In this document: piece after piece, positions 8,641-17,093 of the stretch
Layout of the letters: each line of letters begins with the position of its first letter
How positions within the stretch are numbered: the first letter of the stretch is position 1
Notes under the pieces: model-generated
The model's database searches: none
Told to the model about the DNA's origin: nothing
Seen by the model: the letters and a program-made list of their open reading frames with translations, nothing else
Position numbers and translations under genes: made by a program
Source of the DNA: an uncultured beta proteobacterium
GTDB lineage: Bacteria; Pseudomonadota; Gammaproteobacteria; Burkholderiales; Burkholderiaceae_C
Reading direction: 5' to 3'
Length of the DNA: 64,000 bases
Assembly: GCA_903897925.1 (NCBI GenBank)
Contig: CAIUDG010000024.1
Location: 35,478 to 99,477, forward strand

Positions 8641-9216
8641 ATGCCTTTGTCTTCTGACGAAATTTCCACCATTCAGCACGCCGGAGTGGCCTTGCACCGC
8701 GCCAGCGAAACTATCGCCGAGGCTTTGCGCCTGCAGGCCGAGCGCATGGTCAAGCTGGTTGCTCTGCAGCCATTTCAAAACGAGAGCGAGCAGGCACTTG
8801 CGCAATTCAAGGCGCTGGCCGGCTTAAGCCAGGAACTTAAGGTGCAGGAAGAGCGTCTGCGCGGCCTTTATGGCAGTGCGGAAGATCTGCTGCGTGGGCC
8901 GTTATCGCCACTGGTCGGAAAATTGCGCAAAGCGCCGGCCAAGGATGCAGCGCGCAAGCCGAGCGCCAAGCGCGTGCGCAAGGTGCAGCGTGGTCCCGGC
9001 CCGCTCAGCCCGAATGACCACAAGGTATTGCAGTACTTCCAGAAGGTACTCAAGCCTGGCGAGTGGCTGGCGCTGACGGGTACGGTGATTGCGGCCGGCG
9101 CCGGACTGCCCAAGGGTTCTGTGGGTATTTCGGTGACCCGCGTGGTGGCTTCTGGCGCCGTCAAGCGTGGTCCCGGTGGAACCTTTCAACTGGCGGCAAC
9201 GGCGCAGCCGGCATAA
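8641..9216 (+). CDS. Coiled-coil protein with basic linker and possible winged-helix C-terminus
   Basis: The 191-residue protein starts with a long amphipathic helix (roughly residues 1-85, rich in Ala, Leu, Glu, Gln), followed by a strongly basic linker (KLRKAPAKDAARKPSAKRVRK, residues about 95-117) and a C-terminal segment (HKVLQYFQKVL, then LTGTVIAAGAGLPKGSVGISVTRVVASGAVKR) whose helix-turn-helix and wing-like hairpin pattern resembles winged-helix DNA-binding domains. Function unknown; DNA binding is inference from the basic linker. It has its own promoter region with an inverted repeat. Confidence 0.6.
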   Translation: MPLSSDEISTIQHAGVALHRASETIAEALRLQAERMVKLVALQPFQNESEQALAQFKALAGLSQELKVQEERLRGLYGSAEDLLRGPLSPLVGKLRKAPAKDAARKPSAKRVRKVQRGPGPLSPNDHKVLQYFQKVLKPGEWLALTGTVIAAGAGLPKGSVGISVTRVVASGAVKRGPGGTFQLAATAQPA

Positions 9217-9328
9217 ATTGATTTTGGCTATACAAACTCGATTTTAATTTTCCGCGGCACACGACATATTGCGCACATCTGCAGCACTTCCCGGTGCTGC
9301 AACTTTCGCCAGCTTGTGGAGTGCCTAA

Positions 9329-10558
9329 ATGTCAAAACGTGCCGTCACCCGTTCTTGGAAGCTGATTGCATTGAGCGCCATGTATTTCATGGCGCTGTTC
9401 TGGGCAACGTCAACGCCGGCGCCGGCGGCAGGTAGCCCGCCCTTGCGGCTCGGCATTATCCTTCCCCTGAGCGGGCATTCGGCGGACATCGGCAAGAGTG
9501 CGCTGGTCGGCGCGCAGGTGGCGGTGGATGAAATCAATTCGGTTGGCGGCTATCTGGGGCGCCAGGTGGAACTGGTGGTGCATGATGACGAATCCGATCC
9601 GGACAAAGGCGTCAAGGCAGCCCATGAGCTGGTGGAAAAATCCCAGGCCATGGCCACCATCGGTGTTTGCAATGCAGCCGTGGGGCTGCCGGTGGTGGAC
9701 TATTTTCAAAGCGTCAAGCACCCCATGATCGTGTCCTGTTCCACTGCCTCGACCCTGACTTCCAAATATCCGCCGGCGCAGAGTTACATCTTCCGCACCT
9801 CGGCCAGTTCGAAAGTGCAGGCGCAATTTCTGGTGGAAGAGCTGGTCCGGGCCAAGCTGAGCAAACCCGCCTTGCTGCTCGACGCCACCGCGTACGGTGA
9901 TGCCGGGCTGGCAGATCTGCAGGCGGCCATGTCCAAGTTTGGTATTCGTCCCAAAGTGGTGTTGCGTTTCGCGGTGGGAGCGAAGTCGCTGGAAAAAGAG
10001 GTGCGTGAGTTGAAGGGCTCCGGCGCGGATGTGCTGATCGGCTGGACCGTCGGTCACGAGCAGGGCCTGATTGCCGCAGCGCGCAGCGCCGTGGGTTGGT
10101 CGGTGCCGCAATATGGCGCCTGGGATTTATCGGATTCCTTTGCCTACACCAGTTCCGCCGGCAAGGTCGAAGGTACGTACATGGTGCAGACGGTATTGCC
10201 GAATCGCAACCTGGAACGCAACAGCGCCTTTTTGAGTGCCTATTTAAAGCGTTCCAATGAGCGCCCGGTGGGCTCCATGATGTCTGCCGCACAAACCTAC
10301 GATGCCGTACAAATCATGATGCGTGCGCTGTTTGTGGCCAAGGGCGACACCAGCGGGCCGGCGCTGAAAAATGCGCTGGAGCAGCCCCGGGGGGCCTACC
10401 GCGGCGTGGTGACCACTTACGTCAAATCGTTTTCTGCCACCGACCATGAAGCCATCTCCGGCAACATGCTGTGGCTGGGTACCTGGCGCAACGGCGACCG
10501 TGCTTATGCCTACGATGAGGACGAAAAGCGCGCCTCCGTCATCCGGCGCAAAAAATAG
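9329..10558 (+). CDS. ABC transporter substrate-binding protein, Leu/Ile/Val (type I periplasmic) family
   Basis: The 409-residue protein has a signal peptide (ATSTPAPAAG) and the type I periplasmic binding fold: RLGIILPLSGHSADIGKSALVGAQVAVDEINSVGG opens domain 1 in the family order, then VVHDDESDPDKG and IVSCSTASTLT. The ligand is not predictable. No permease or ATPase gene is adjacent, so it may serve a distant transporter or feed a sensor. The start is preceded by GGAG. It is separate from the livK copy at 28640. Confidence 0.82.
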   Translation: MSKRAVTRSWKLIALSAMYFMALFWATSTPAPAAGSPPLRLGIILPLSGHSADIGKSALVGAQVAVDEINSVGGYLGRQVELVVHDDESDPDKGVKAAHELVEKSQAMATIGVCNAAVGLPVVDYFQSVKHPMIVSCSTASTLTSKYPPAQSYIFRTSASSKVQAQFLVEELVRAKLSKPALLLDATAYGDAGLADLQAAMSKFGIRPKVVLRFAVGAKSLEKEVRELKGSGADVLIGWTVGHEQGLIAAARSAVGWSVPQYGAWDLSDSFAYTSSAGKVEGTYMVQTVLPNRNLERNSAFLSAYLKRSNERPVGSMMSAAQTYDAVQIMMRALFVAKGDTSGPALKNALEQPRGAYRGVVTTYVKSFSATDHEAISGNMLWLGTWRNGDRAYAYDEDEKRASVIRRKK

Positions 10559-10607
10559 TGCGTGCAGGCCCGGGTTTTGTATTCATACTCCGGCCAAGGA
10601 GTGAAAT

Positions 10608-11051
10608 ATGAAAATTCTTTTGCCTGTGGACGGTTCCGAGTTGTCTCTGGATGCGGTGCGCTTTGCCATCCGTTTGGCCGGTGCCGGCATGCATTGCGAG
10701 GTGGTGTTGGCGAATGTGCAGGAGCCCGCCAACCTGTATGAGCTGATCGTCGCGCACAACCCGGAAGTGATTGACCGTGTCAGCACCGAAGCCGGAATCC
10801 ATCTGCTGGCCGCAGCCCAAGAGTTGTTGCGCGCGGCGCAGCTCGAAGTGGAGCTTGAAGTCGGCAAGGGCGACCCGGCCCACACCATCATTGACATTGC
10901 CGAACGCTATTCCTGCGACCTGATTGTGATGGGCGCGCGTGGTAACAGTGCGCTGCGCAGCGCACTGATGGGCTCGGTTTCTAACGAGGTGTTGCATGCC
11001 AGTGCGATACCGGTGGTGATTGTGAAGTCGGAGCCGGCCGAGTTGGCCTGA
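10608..11051 (+). CDS. Universal stress protein, UspA family
   Basis: The 147-residue protein begins KILLPVDGSELSLDA and contains the ATP-binding pattern G-x2-G-x9-G-S (GARGNSALRSALMGS) before a terminal IPVVIVK strand. This places it in the nucleotide-binding branch of Usp proteins, which respond to stress and stasis. It stands between the binding-protein gene and an unknown gene, with 49 bases ahead and a ribosome-binding AAGGAG. Confidence 0.92.
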   Translation: MKILLPVDGSELSLDAVRFAIRLAGAGMHCEVVLANVQEPANLYELIVAHNPEVIDRVSTEAGIHLLAAAQELLRAAQLEVELEVGKGDPAHTIIDIAERYSCDLIVMGARGNSALRSALMGSVSNEVLHASAIPVVIVKSEPAELA

Positions 11052-11124
11052 TCTTTGCATTCAACCTTTGCAAGCGCATCTGCCAGGCGGTGGATGCCGG
11101 TTCTTTTGCCGGGAGCGAATACCG

Positions 11125-11997
11125 ATGTCTTGCAAGGAAAACGATTTTCAGCGCGTTTATATGGCGATGGCGCTGCACGATCCCCGACCGGCGCCGACGC
11201 TGGTGGAAATGAGTGCGTCCGATGCACTGTCATGGGGCATTCGCCAGATGGAGCAGTTTCCGGGCGGTGCCGGCGCGTATGCCCTGGACCAGGCGAATCG
11301 CCAATACCTGCTCGCACTGATTGTGGATTCGCGCCAGATGGCGGTGATTGACGACAGCCATTTTTCGGCAATTCTGGCCGAAATCAGTTCGGTGCAGGGG
11401 CGTGCCCGGGTGCTGCAGGCCTTGCGCGCGACCTTGTCGGCGCGCCAGCTGACGAGCGGTTTGCTGGGGCGCCTGACCGATGCCGCCCATGACCGCCTGG
11501 CCGACTATGCCAGCACCAATGCCGAGTGCGCGCGTTTCCTGCAGGGGCAGCCGGGGGACCCGGGTGCGCTGTACCGGGAATTCATGGCGCGCAAGGACGT
11601 GCAAGGTGAAATGCCGGCGCTGGTGCGCAACTACCAGGTCTATGCCTTTTCCTGGGGCTTTGTGACCGAGGACTATGGCGTCTGGAATTTTTATGTCGCT
11701 GACGTCTGGCGCGATGGCACCCGCAAATATTTTGACCGTTTCAATGCCGCCTGGAGCCAACTGGCGGAAGGCCCGCTGGCACAGGCCATAGGGCGCGCCG
11801 AGCACAAGTTCTACATCAGCTTCGACGAAGGCAGCAGCGCCTACTGCTGCATCAGCATTTCCTGTGTGCTGGATTCCCGGCGCCAGGCGCTGGCGCGGAA
11901 TTGGGTCGGCACTGCGTTTTTGCAGGACATCTGGCCGCAAATGGTGCGCCAGGCACTGGCGCCACAGGCGCTGCCGGAGTGCGTTGCGGCCGGCTAA
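11125..11997 (+). CDS. Hypothetical protein, 290 residues
   Basis: I do not recognise this soluble protein. It shows MEQFPGGAGAYALDQANRQY near residue 40, a helical middle, and an aromatic stretch (FSWGFVTEDYGVWNFYVADVW) near residue 180, with a CC pair (SAYCCISISC) near 240. The ATG at 11125 is chosen because GGGAGCG precedes it; the frame is open to 11068 but lacks a site there. No export signal. The gene is flanked by uspA-like and OB-fold genes. Confidence 0.6.
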   Translation: MSCKENDFQRVYMAMALHDPRPAPTLVEMSASDALSWGIRQMEQFPGGAGAYALDQANRQYLLALIVDSRQMAVIDDSHFSAILAEISSVQGRARVLQALRATLSARQLTSGLLGRLTDAAHDRLADYASTNAECARFLQGQPGDPGALYREFMARKDVQGEMPALVRNYQVYAFSWGFVTEDYGVWNFYVADVWRDGTRKYFDRFNAAWSQLAEGPLAQAIGRAEHKFYISFDEGSSAYCCISISCVLDSRRQALARNWVGTAFLQDIWPQMVRQALAPQALPECVAAG

Positions 11998-12077
11998 GGA
12001 GGTCGGGCGTCGAAATCGGGCGTCGGCCCGGAGTACAGTGTGCGGTGGTTCCACTTTTTTGTCTGGGAGACTGACAC

Positions 12078-12779
12078 ATGCATTCTTGGCGACTTATTTT
12101 TCTGGGCAGTGCGCTGCTGTTGGCTGGCGCGGCCCATGCGGCGGATGCGGCGGCACCGGCCGCCTCGGCAGCGGCACCGTTGCGGGTGCAGGGCACCGTG
12201 GCCGAAGTACAGGATACCGAAAACTACACCTATTTGCGCCTTACCGAGGGCAGCAGCAGTACCTGGGTGGCGGTGCAGCACAGCCATGTTGTGCTGGGCA
12301 GCAAGGTCAGCATCGACAACCCGATGGAAATGATCAACTTTGAGAGCAAGGCGCTGAAGCGCACCTTCCCGCGCATTATTTTTGGCACCATCCAGGGCGC
12401 TGGCGACGCTGCGGCCTCGCCCCATGGCGGCACTGCCAAGCTGGCGGGTATGGACGTGAAAGTGGCCAAGGCCACGGGTGCGAAGGCCTATACCGTGGCG
12501 GAAGTGGTGAAGCAGGCCGATGCCCTGAATGGCAAGGCGGTCGAGCTGCACGCCAAGGTGGTCAAGTTCAATCCCGACATCATGGGCAAGAACTGGGTCC
12601 ACGTGCGCGACGGCAGCGGCAAGGACAGCGACGGCAGCAACGACATTCTGGTCACCACCGCTGACAGCACCAGTGTGGGCGCCACCGTGACGGTCAGCGG
12701 CACGGTGCGTACCAAGCAGGATTTTGGCTCCGGCTATGCCTACAAGGTGTTGATCGACGGCGCCACGCTCAAGCCCTGA
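12078..12779 (+). CDS. Exported OB-fold protein (NrfJ-like)
   Basis: The 233-residue exported protein (signal peptide ending AAHA/AD) has two OB-like repeats. The first begins QGTVAEVQDTENYTYLRL and contains TWVAVQ; the second begins NGKAVELHAKVVKFNPDIMGKNWVHVRDGS and ends with TVTVSGTVRTKQDFGSGYAY. Proteins with this GxVxExxxxxxYTYLxL pattern are found with periplasmic redox systems, but the role is unknown. It converges with the GGDEF-EAL-HPt gene; the 35-base gap contains a GC-rich inverted repeat (CCGGGCC / GGCCCGG) that may terminate both. Confidence 0.75.
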   Translation: MHSWRLIFLGSALLLAGAAHAADAAAPAASAAAPLRVQGTVAEVQDTENYTYLRLTEGSSSTWVAVQHSHVVLGSKVSIDNPMEMINFESKALKRTFPRIIFGTIQGAGDAAASPHGGTAKLAGMDVKVAKATGAKAYTVAEVVKQADALNGKAVELHAKVVKFNPDIMGKNWVHVRDGSGKDSDGSNDILVTTADSTSVGATVTVSGTVRTKQDFGSGYAYKVLIDGATLKP

Positions 12780-12814
12780 GTGCCGGGCCCGGGTCCGTGC
12801 CAGCGGCCCGGGTA

Positions 12815-15800
12815 TCAGACGGTGGCGGGTTGCGCCAGCAAGTCGTTGCAGATTTCCAGTGCGTGCTGCAGATTGAGGCTGTGGAGCGCATCGTCCAGTT
12901 GCTGCAACTGGGCCTGGGGCAAACCCTGCAGGGCGGGCCGCATCTGCGCATGGAGTTGCAGGGCGCTGAGGTCGGAGGCGTCTAGCAGTGCTTTCAGGCG
13001 CTGCAAGGCTTGCAGGGTGTCCATGCCGTGGGACGCTGGTTCCGTGGTGGCGCTGGCTTGCTGGCGCTGTTGCCGGTCGGCAAGTATTACCAGCGCCCGG
13101 GTCAGCTCGCTTTGGGTCGCCAGAATCCAGGTTTTGAGTTCGTTGTATTTGGATTCCAGAATGTATTGCCAGTTTTCGGTTGCCAGGGCGGCTTCCAGGT
13201 GTGCCATGTATTTGGCGAATTGCTGCAGCCCGACGGTGGCGGCATTGCCCTTGTAGGAATGGATCAGCATGCTGCCGAGTTGGCGGTTGCCGGTGCCACG
13301 GGCGTCGTTCAAGGCCGGCAAAAGCAGTTCCAGCGAGTCGCCGAAGGCTTGCACCGCGCGCCGGTAGATGGTTTCGTTGCCACCCATGCGGCGCAAGGCG
13401 CCGCTGAGGTCCAGCGCCTGCGGGTAGCGCTGCAGATGGCCCAGTGCGGCATGGTCCGGCACGGTAGCGGCTTGGGCCGGCGTCTCGTTGCCGGGCAACG
13501 GGGGCGCGGGCTGGGTGCTACTGCTGCTGTGCAGCTCCAGCAATTGGGCGCTGCCCATGGCTTTGGCGAACAGCCAGCCCTGGTACATATCGCAGCCGTT
13601 CTGGCGCAAAAACTGCAGTTGCTCGGGGTGCTCCACGCCTTCGGCAACGAGCCGGATGTTGAGGTTGCGGGCCATCGCCATGATGGCCTTGCAAATGGTG
13701 ATGTCCTGTTTGCCGCCCGGAATACCATCCATGAAACTCTTGTCGATCTTCAGTTTGGAAACCGGGAAGTCTTTCAGGTAGGCGAGTGAGGAATACCCCG
13801 TGCCGAAGTCGTCCAGCGTGACGTGGCAACCGATGGCCGACAGGGCGTTGATCTGGCTGCGGGTGTTTTCCGGGTGGTTCATGGCCGCGGTTTCGGTGAT
13901 TTCGATGTCCAGCATGTTGGCCGGCACGCCATGGCGGCGCAGGGCATCGCGGACTTTCTCGAACAGATTCGGCTGGAAGAACTGGTGTGCGGAAAAGTTC
14001 ACTGCAATCGGCAGCCGCATGCCGGCTTGCTGCCATTGCGCCATGGTGCGGCAGGCCTCATCCAGCACCCAATCCGACAGCGGCAGAATCAGGCCGGTGG
14101 CTTCGGCCACCGGAATAAAGCGGGCCGGGGCTATCGGGCCGAGTTTCGGGTCGTCCCAGCGGAGCAGGGCTTCGGCGCCAACGATGGCACCGTTGTGCAC
14201 CGAAACCTGGGGCTGGAATTGCAGGCTCAGGCCGCCTTCGCGCAAGGCGGCTTTCAGGCGCGTGTGCAGGGCCAGGTTTTCCAGCGCTTCGCCGCGCATC
14301 GCCGCGCTGTAACAGGCATAGGCACCACGGCCGGTGTGCTTGGCGCGGTACATGGCGATGTCGGCGCAGCGCAGCAGGTCGTCGCTGTCTTTGGCATCGC
14401 GCGGATAGCAGGCAATGCCCAGGCTGCCGCCGGAGTGGACTTCCTGCTCTTTCAGCTGATAGGGGCGCTCCAGCGCCTTCAGGATGCGGGCGGCGGCGCC
14501 TTCGGCGGCGGCCGGGTCGCTGAGGTTTTTCAGCAGAATGGCAAACTCATCGCCGCCCAGGCGCGCCAGCAAGTCGCCCAGCTCCAGACTGTCCCGAATC
14601 CGTTCCGCAATCTGGCGCAGCAGGGCGTCGCCGGTGCTGTGGCCGAAGCCGTCGTTGACGGCTTTGAAGTTGTCCAGGTCGATCAACATCACGGCGACGC
14701 AGCGGTTTTGCTGTTCGGCTTCCTGCAGCGCTTCGCCCAGGCGCTGGTTGAACAGCCAGCGGTTGGGCAGGCCGGTGAGTTTGTCGTGGGTGGTGCTGTG
14801 GCGCAGCGTGTCGCGCGCCTGTTTCATTTCGCTGAGGTCGCGCACATAGGCGATGGCGTGCGGTGCGCCATCCATCAGCATGTGGCCGACCGAGATGTCG
14901 ACTGGCAGTTCGCTGCCGTCGCGTCGGCTGAGCCGAAAATCCAGGGCATCCGGGCTGCGCGTGCGCGGACCGGTAAAAAATTGCTGCATGGCGTTGGGGT
15001 GGCTGCTGCGCCAGGCCTGCGGCACCAGCAAGTCCACGCTTTTGCCGAGCAGCTCACGCTCGCGGTAGCCGGACAGTTTTTCCATTTCCGGATTCAGCAT
15101 CAGGATTTGCCCTTGCGCATTGATCACCAGAATGCCGTCCGGCACCGCACTGAGCAACACGTTGTCCCGCAAGCTGCCCAAGGTCTGGTGTTGCGCCAGG
15201 GCGCTGCCGTCGCGGCAGATGTGGCGGTACAGATAGAGGTAGGCACAGACCCGGTAGATATCGCCGAGCAACTCCACGCTGGCGTTGCTGGCGGCGTTGG
15301 GCAGCAGGCCAAACAGCGCGGCCAGAAAGGCCAGCACGCCCCAGCTGCGCAGGTCGTCGGCCTGGCCCGGCGTGGCGTCTTGGGAGCGCAACCACAGCCA
15401 GGCCAGTGTTGCCAGGCTGGCGCAGCCGATCAGCCAGGCCAGCAGATGCTGCAGCCAGGGCAGCGCTTGCAGCGGCAGCGTCTGCACGGGCCAGGCCAGG
15501 CCCAGGCCCATGGCGCTGGCCAGCAGCAGCCAGGCCAGGCCGGCGGTGACCGGGCGCAGCACGCCGGCCGGCCCGGGCGGCGCGGGCGCTTGCTGCGGCA
15601 GCAGCACGTAGACCAGCCCAGCGGCACTGACCAGCAGGCGCGCCAGCAGCCAGAACCAGTGCTCGGCAGCGGCGCTGTTGCCCGGGCTGGCGCCGAGCAA
15701 GGGCTGGGCCGCACTGACCAGGCGGTACAGATCCAGCATGCCAGCCAGGCCAAAGCCCAAGGCCAGCACATACAGGCCCTGGCGCCGCCTTGCGCTGACG

Positions 15801-15997
15801 CCACGGTAGCCGGTGTGGAACAGCAGCAGGCAGCTAAGCAGGGTGGCAAACGCGACCAGGGTGCTGGCAACACTGGCATAACGCGCTGGCAGCTCTGCGC
15901 CGCCGTGCGGCAGCGCGCCCCACCAGAGCAACGGCATGGCCAGCGCGGTCAGCAGCCAGCCCGGAGCGGTGACGGAGAGGCGTTGCACGCGCGACAT
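12815..15997 (-). CDS. Membrane GGDEF-EAL protein with PAS and C-terminal HPt domain
   Basis: The 1060-residue protein has an N-terminal membrane sensor of about seven helices (residues 1-260) that looks like a diverged MASE3 domain, then PAS (about 275-395), GGDEF (410-570), EAL (580-830) and a C-terminal HPt domain (about 870-965). GGDEF is intact (RLGGDEF) but the RxxD inhibitory site is lost (ELGD). The EAL motif (AEALLRW), DDFGTGYSS and AEGVEHPEQ are intact. The HPt site reads IHSYKGNAA, with the phosphorylatable His in place. It follows a degenerate receiver gene by 7 bases in what looks like an operon with a kinase and NarL-type regulator, so phosphorelay control of c-di-GMP turnover is plausible. 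Confidence 0.9.
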   Translation of the reverse strand: MSRVQRLSVTAPGWLLTALAMPLLWWGALPHGGAELPARYASVASTLVAFATLLSCLLLFHTGYRGVSARRRQGLYVLALGFGLAGMLDLYRLVSAAQPLLGASPGNSAAAEHWFWLLARLLVSAAGLVYVLLPQQAPAPPGPAGVLRPVTAGLAWLLLASAMGLGLAWPVQTLPLQALPWLQHLLAWLIGCASLATLAWLWLRSQDATPGQADDLRSWGVLAFLAALFGLLPNAASNASVELLGDIYRVCAYLYLYRHICRDGSALAQHQTLGSLRDNVLLSAVPDGILVINAQGQILMLNPEMEKLSGYRERELLGKSVDLLVPQAWRSSHPNAMQQFFTGPRTRSPDALDFRLSRRDGSELPVDISVGHMLMDGAPHAIAYVRDLSEMKQARDTLRHSTTHDKLTGLPNRWLFNQRLGEALQEAEQQNRCVAVMLIDLDNFKAVNDGFGHSTGDALLRQIAERIRDSLELGDLLARLGGDEFAILLKNLSDPAAAEGAAARILKALERPYQLKEQEVHSGGSLGIACYPRDAKDSDDLLRCADIAMYRAKHTGRGAYACYSAAMRGEALENLALHTRLKAALREGGLSLQFQPQVSVHNGAIVGAEALLRWDDPKLGPIAPARFIPVAEATGLILPLSDWVLDEACRTMAQWQQAGMRLPIAVNFSAHQFFQPNLFEKVRDALRRHGVPANMLDIEITETAAMNHPENTRSQINALSAIGCHVTLDDFGTGYSSLAYLKDFPVSKLKIDKSFMDGIPGGKQDITICKAIMAMARNLNIRLVAEGVEHPEQLQFLRQNGCDMYQGWLFAKAMGSAQLLELHSSSSTQPAPPLPGNETPAQAATVPDHAALGHLQRYPQALDLSGALRRMGGNETIYRRAVQAFGDSLELLLPALNDARGTGNRQLGSMLIHSYKGNAATVGLQQFAKYMAHLEAALATENWQYILESKYNELKTWILATQSELTRALVILADRQQRQQASATTEPASHGMDTLQALQRLKALLDASDLSALQLHAQMRPALQGLPQAQLQQLDDALHSLNLQHALEICNDLLAQPATV

Positions 15998-16004
15998 GGC
16001 CGAT

Positions 16005-16367
16005 TCAGGACTTGTTGTGAACCAGGTCGATCAGGCGTTCGAATTCGGTGGACTTGTCGAACACCCAAGAGGCGCCCAGGTTGAAGCATTTGCGCTGCAC
16101 GATGGCATCGGCCTCGTCGATCAGCACGGCAATGCGCGACCTGGGCGCCGCCGCTTTCAGGGTGGCCAGTGCCGCCAGGGCATGTTCCGAATGGCGCGCA
16201 ATGTCGGCCACGATCATGGTCGGCTGCTGTTGCTTCAGCGTGTGCAGGGCTTCATCGGTGTTGCGCACCGAGGTCACGCTGCTGACACTCGCATCCGAGC
16301 TCAGCAGGCGCACCAGCAGGCCGTTGGTCAGCACCGAAGCTGTGACAATGAGGAGACTTTTCACCAT
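16005..16367 (-). CDS. Degenerate response-regulator receiver protein, stand-alone
   Basis: The 120-residue protein has the length and alternating pattern of a CheY-type receiver. The phospho-acceptor Asp aligns in IVADIARHS and the conserved Lys in VFDKS, but the acidic pair after strand 1 is replaced (LLIVTAS), which should weaken Mg2+ binding and phosphorylation. It may act as a partner or phosphate sink for the HPt domain of the gene 7 bases downstream. An alternative is that it works without phosphorylation. Start is the first ATG after the palindrome. Confidence 0.7.
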   Translation of the reverse strand: MVKSLLIVTASVLTNGLLVRLLSSDASVSSVTSVRNTDEALHTLKQQQPTMIVADIARHSEHALAALATLKAAAPRSRIAVLIDEADAIVQRKCFNLGASWVFDKSTEFERLIDLVHNKS

Positions 16368-16420
16368 GCCAGGATGGTGCCAAGGCGGGCCGTTTCCCGC
16401 TATAGGACAGCGCTGAACCT

Positions 16421-16442
16421 GCTGTAGGGCATGCCCTACAGC
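16421..16442. promoter_or_regulatory. 22-bp perfect palindrome between regulator and receiver genes
   Basis: GCTGTAGGGCA is followed at once by its exact reverse complement, with no loop. It sits in the 93-base gap between the NarL-type regulator stop and the receiver start. Lack of a loop and of a T tract argues against a terminator; a dimeric regulator site is more likely, with the neighbouring LuxR-type regulator as the obvious candidate. Confidence 0.55.
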
Positions 16443-16460
16443 CGCCGCATTGCTACCGCC

Positions 16461-17093
16461 CTAGCCCAGCAGGTTGTGCTGCATGGCGTAGCGCATCAGG
16501 TCGGCCAGGGATTGCAGGTTGAGCTTGTCCATCAGGCGGACTTTGTGGGTGCTGACGGTTTTGCTGCTGATGCTGAGTTCGCCGGCAATGTCATTGACGC
16601 CTTTGCCGCTGACCAGCAGGTTGAAAATTTCCATTTCCCGGTTCGACAGCAGCAGGTGCGGTGTGGGCGCCTGGTTGGAGGTTGCCTGCAGGGCGATTTT
16701 TTCGGCCAGCGCGGGGGCAATGAAGCGAATGTGCGCGGCCACTTTGCGAATTGCCGAGAGGATCAGTTCCGGTTCACTGTCCTTGGTCAGGTAACCGGTG
16801 GCGCCGGCTTTGAGCACGCGTTCGGCAACTTGCGGTTCGTTGTGCATGCTCAGCACCAGGATCGGCAGCCCGGGGCAGTGGGCTTTGACGCGCTGGATCA
16901 GGTCGGTGCCGCTGATGCCGGGCATGTTCAGGTCCAGCAGCAACACATCAAACGGTTGCGTGCGCACGGCGTCCAGCACTTCGGCGCCATTCACGGCTTC
17001 GCCGGCGACATGCAGGTCGGCACTCAGGTCGAACAGCTGCTTGAGGCCACCACGCACGATGGCGTGGTCATCGGCAATCAGTAACTTGATCAT
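16461..17093 (-). CDS. NarL/FixJ-family response regulator
   Basis: The 210-residue regulator has an N-terminal receiver with the acidic pair in LIADDH, the acceptor Asp in VLLLDLNMPG and the Lys in YLTKDSEPEL, then a LuxR-type helix-turn-helix (LSNREMEIFNLLVSGKGVND, then ISSKTVSTHKVRLMDKL). Its start codon abuts the kinase stop (TGAATG), with GGGAGGAG inside the kinase end, so the two are translationally linked. Typical partners regulate their targets as DNA-bound dimers. Confidence 0.94.
   Translation of the reverse strand: MIKLLIADDHAIVRGGLKQLFDLSADLHVAGEAVNGAEVLDAVRTQPFDVLLLDLNMPGISGTDLIQRVKAHCPGLPILVLSMHNEPQVAERVLKAGATGYLTKDSEPELILSAIRKVAAHIRFIAPALAEKIALQATSNQAPTPHLLLSNREMEIFNLLVSGKGVNDIAGELSISSKTVSTHKVRLMDKLNLQSLADLMRYAMQHNLLG

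Noticed and set aside
12783..12811. GC-rich inverted repeat between convergent genes as a terminator
   Set aside because: CCGGGCC and GGCCCGG pair, but there is no T tract on either strand; not called as a feature.
13823..16084. Plus-strand 753-codon open frame opposite the GGDEF-EAL-HPt gene
   Set aside because: Antisense shadow of a gene with clear domains; the translation is Gly/Gln/Ala/His-rich without a domain.
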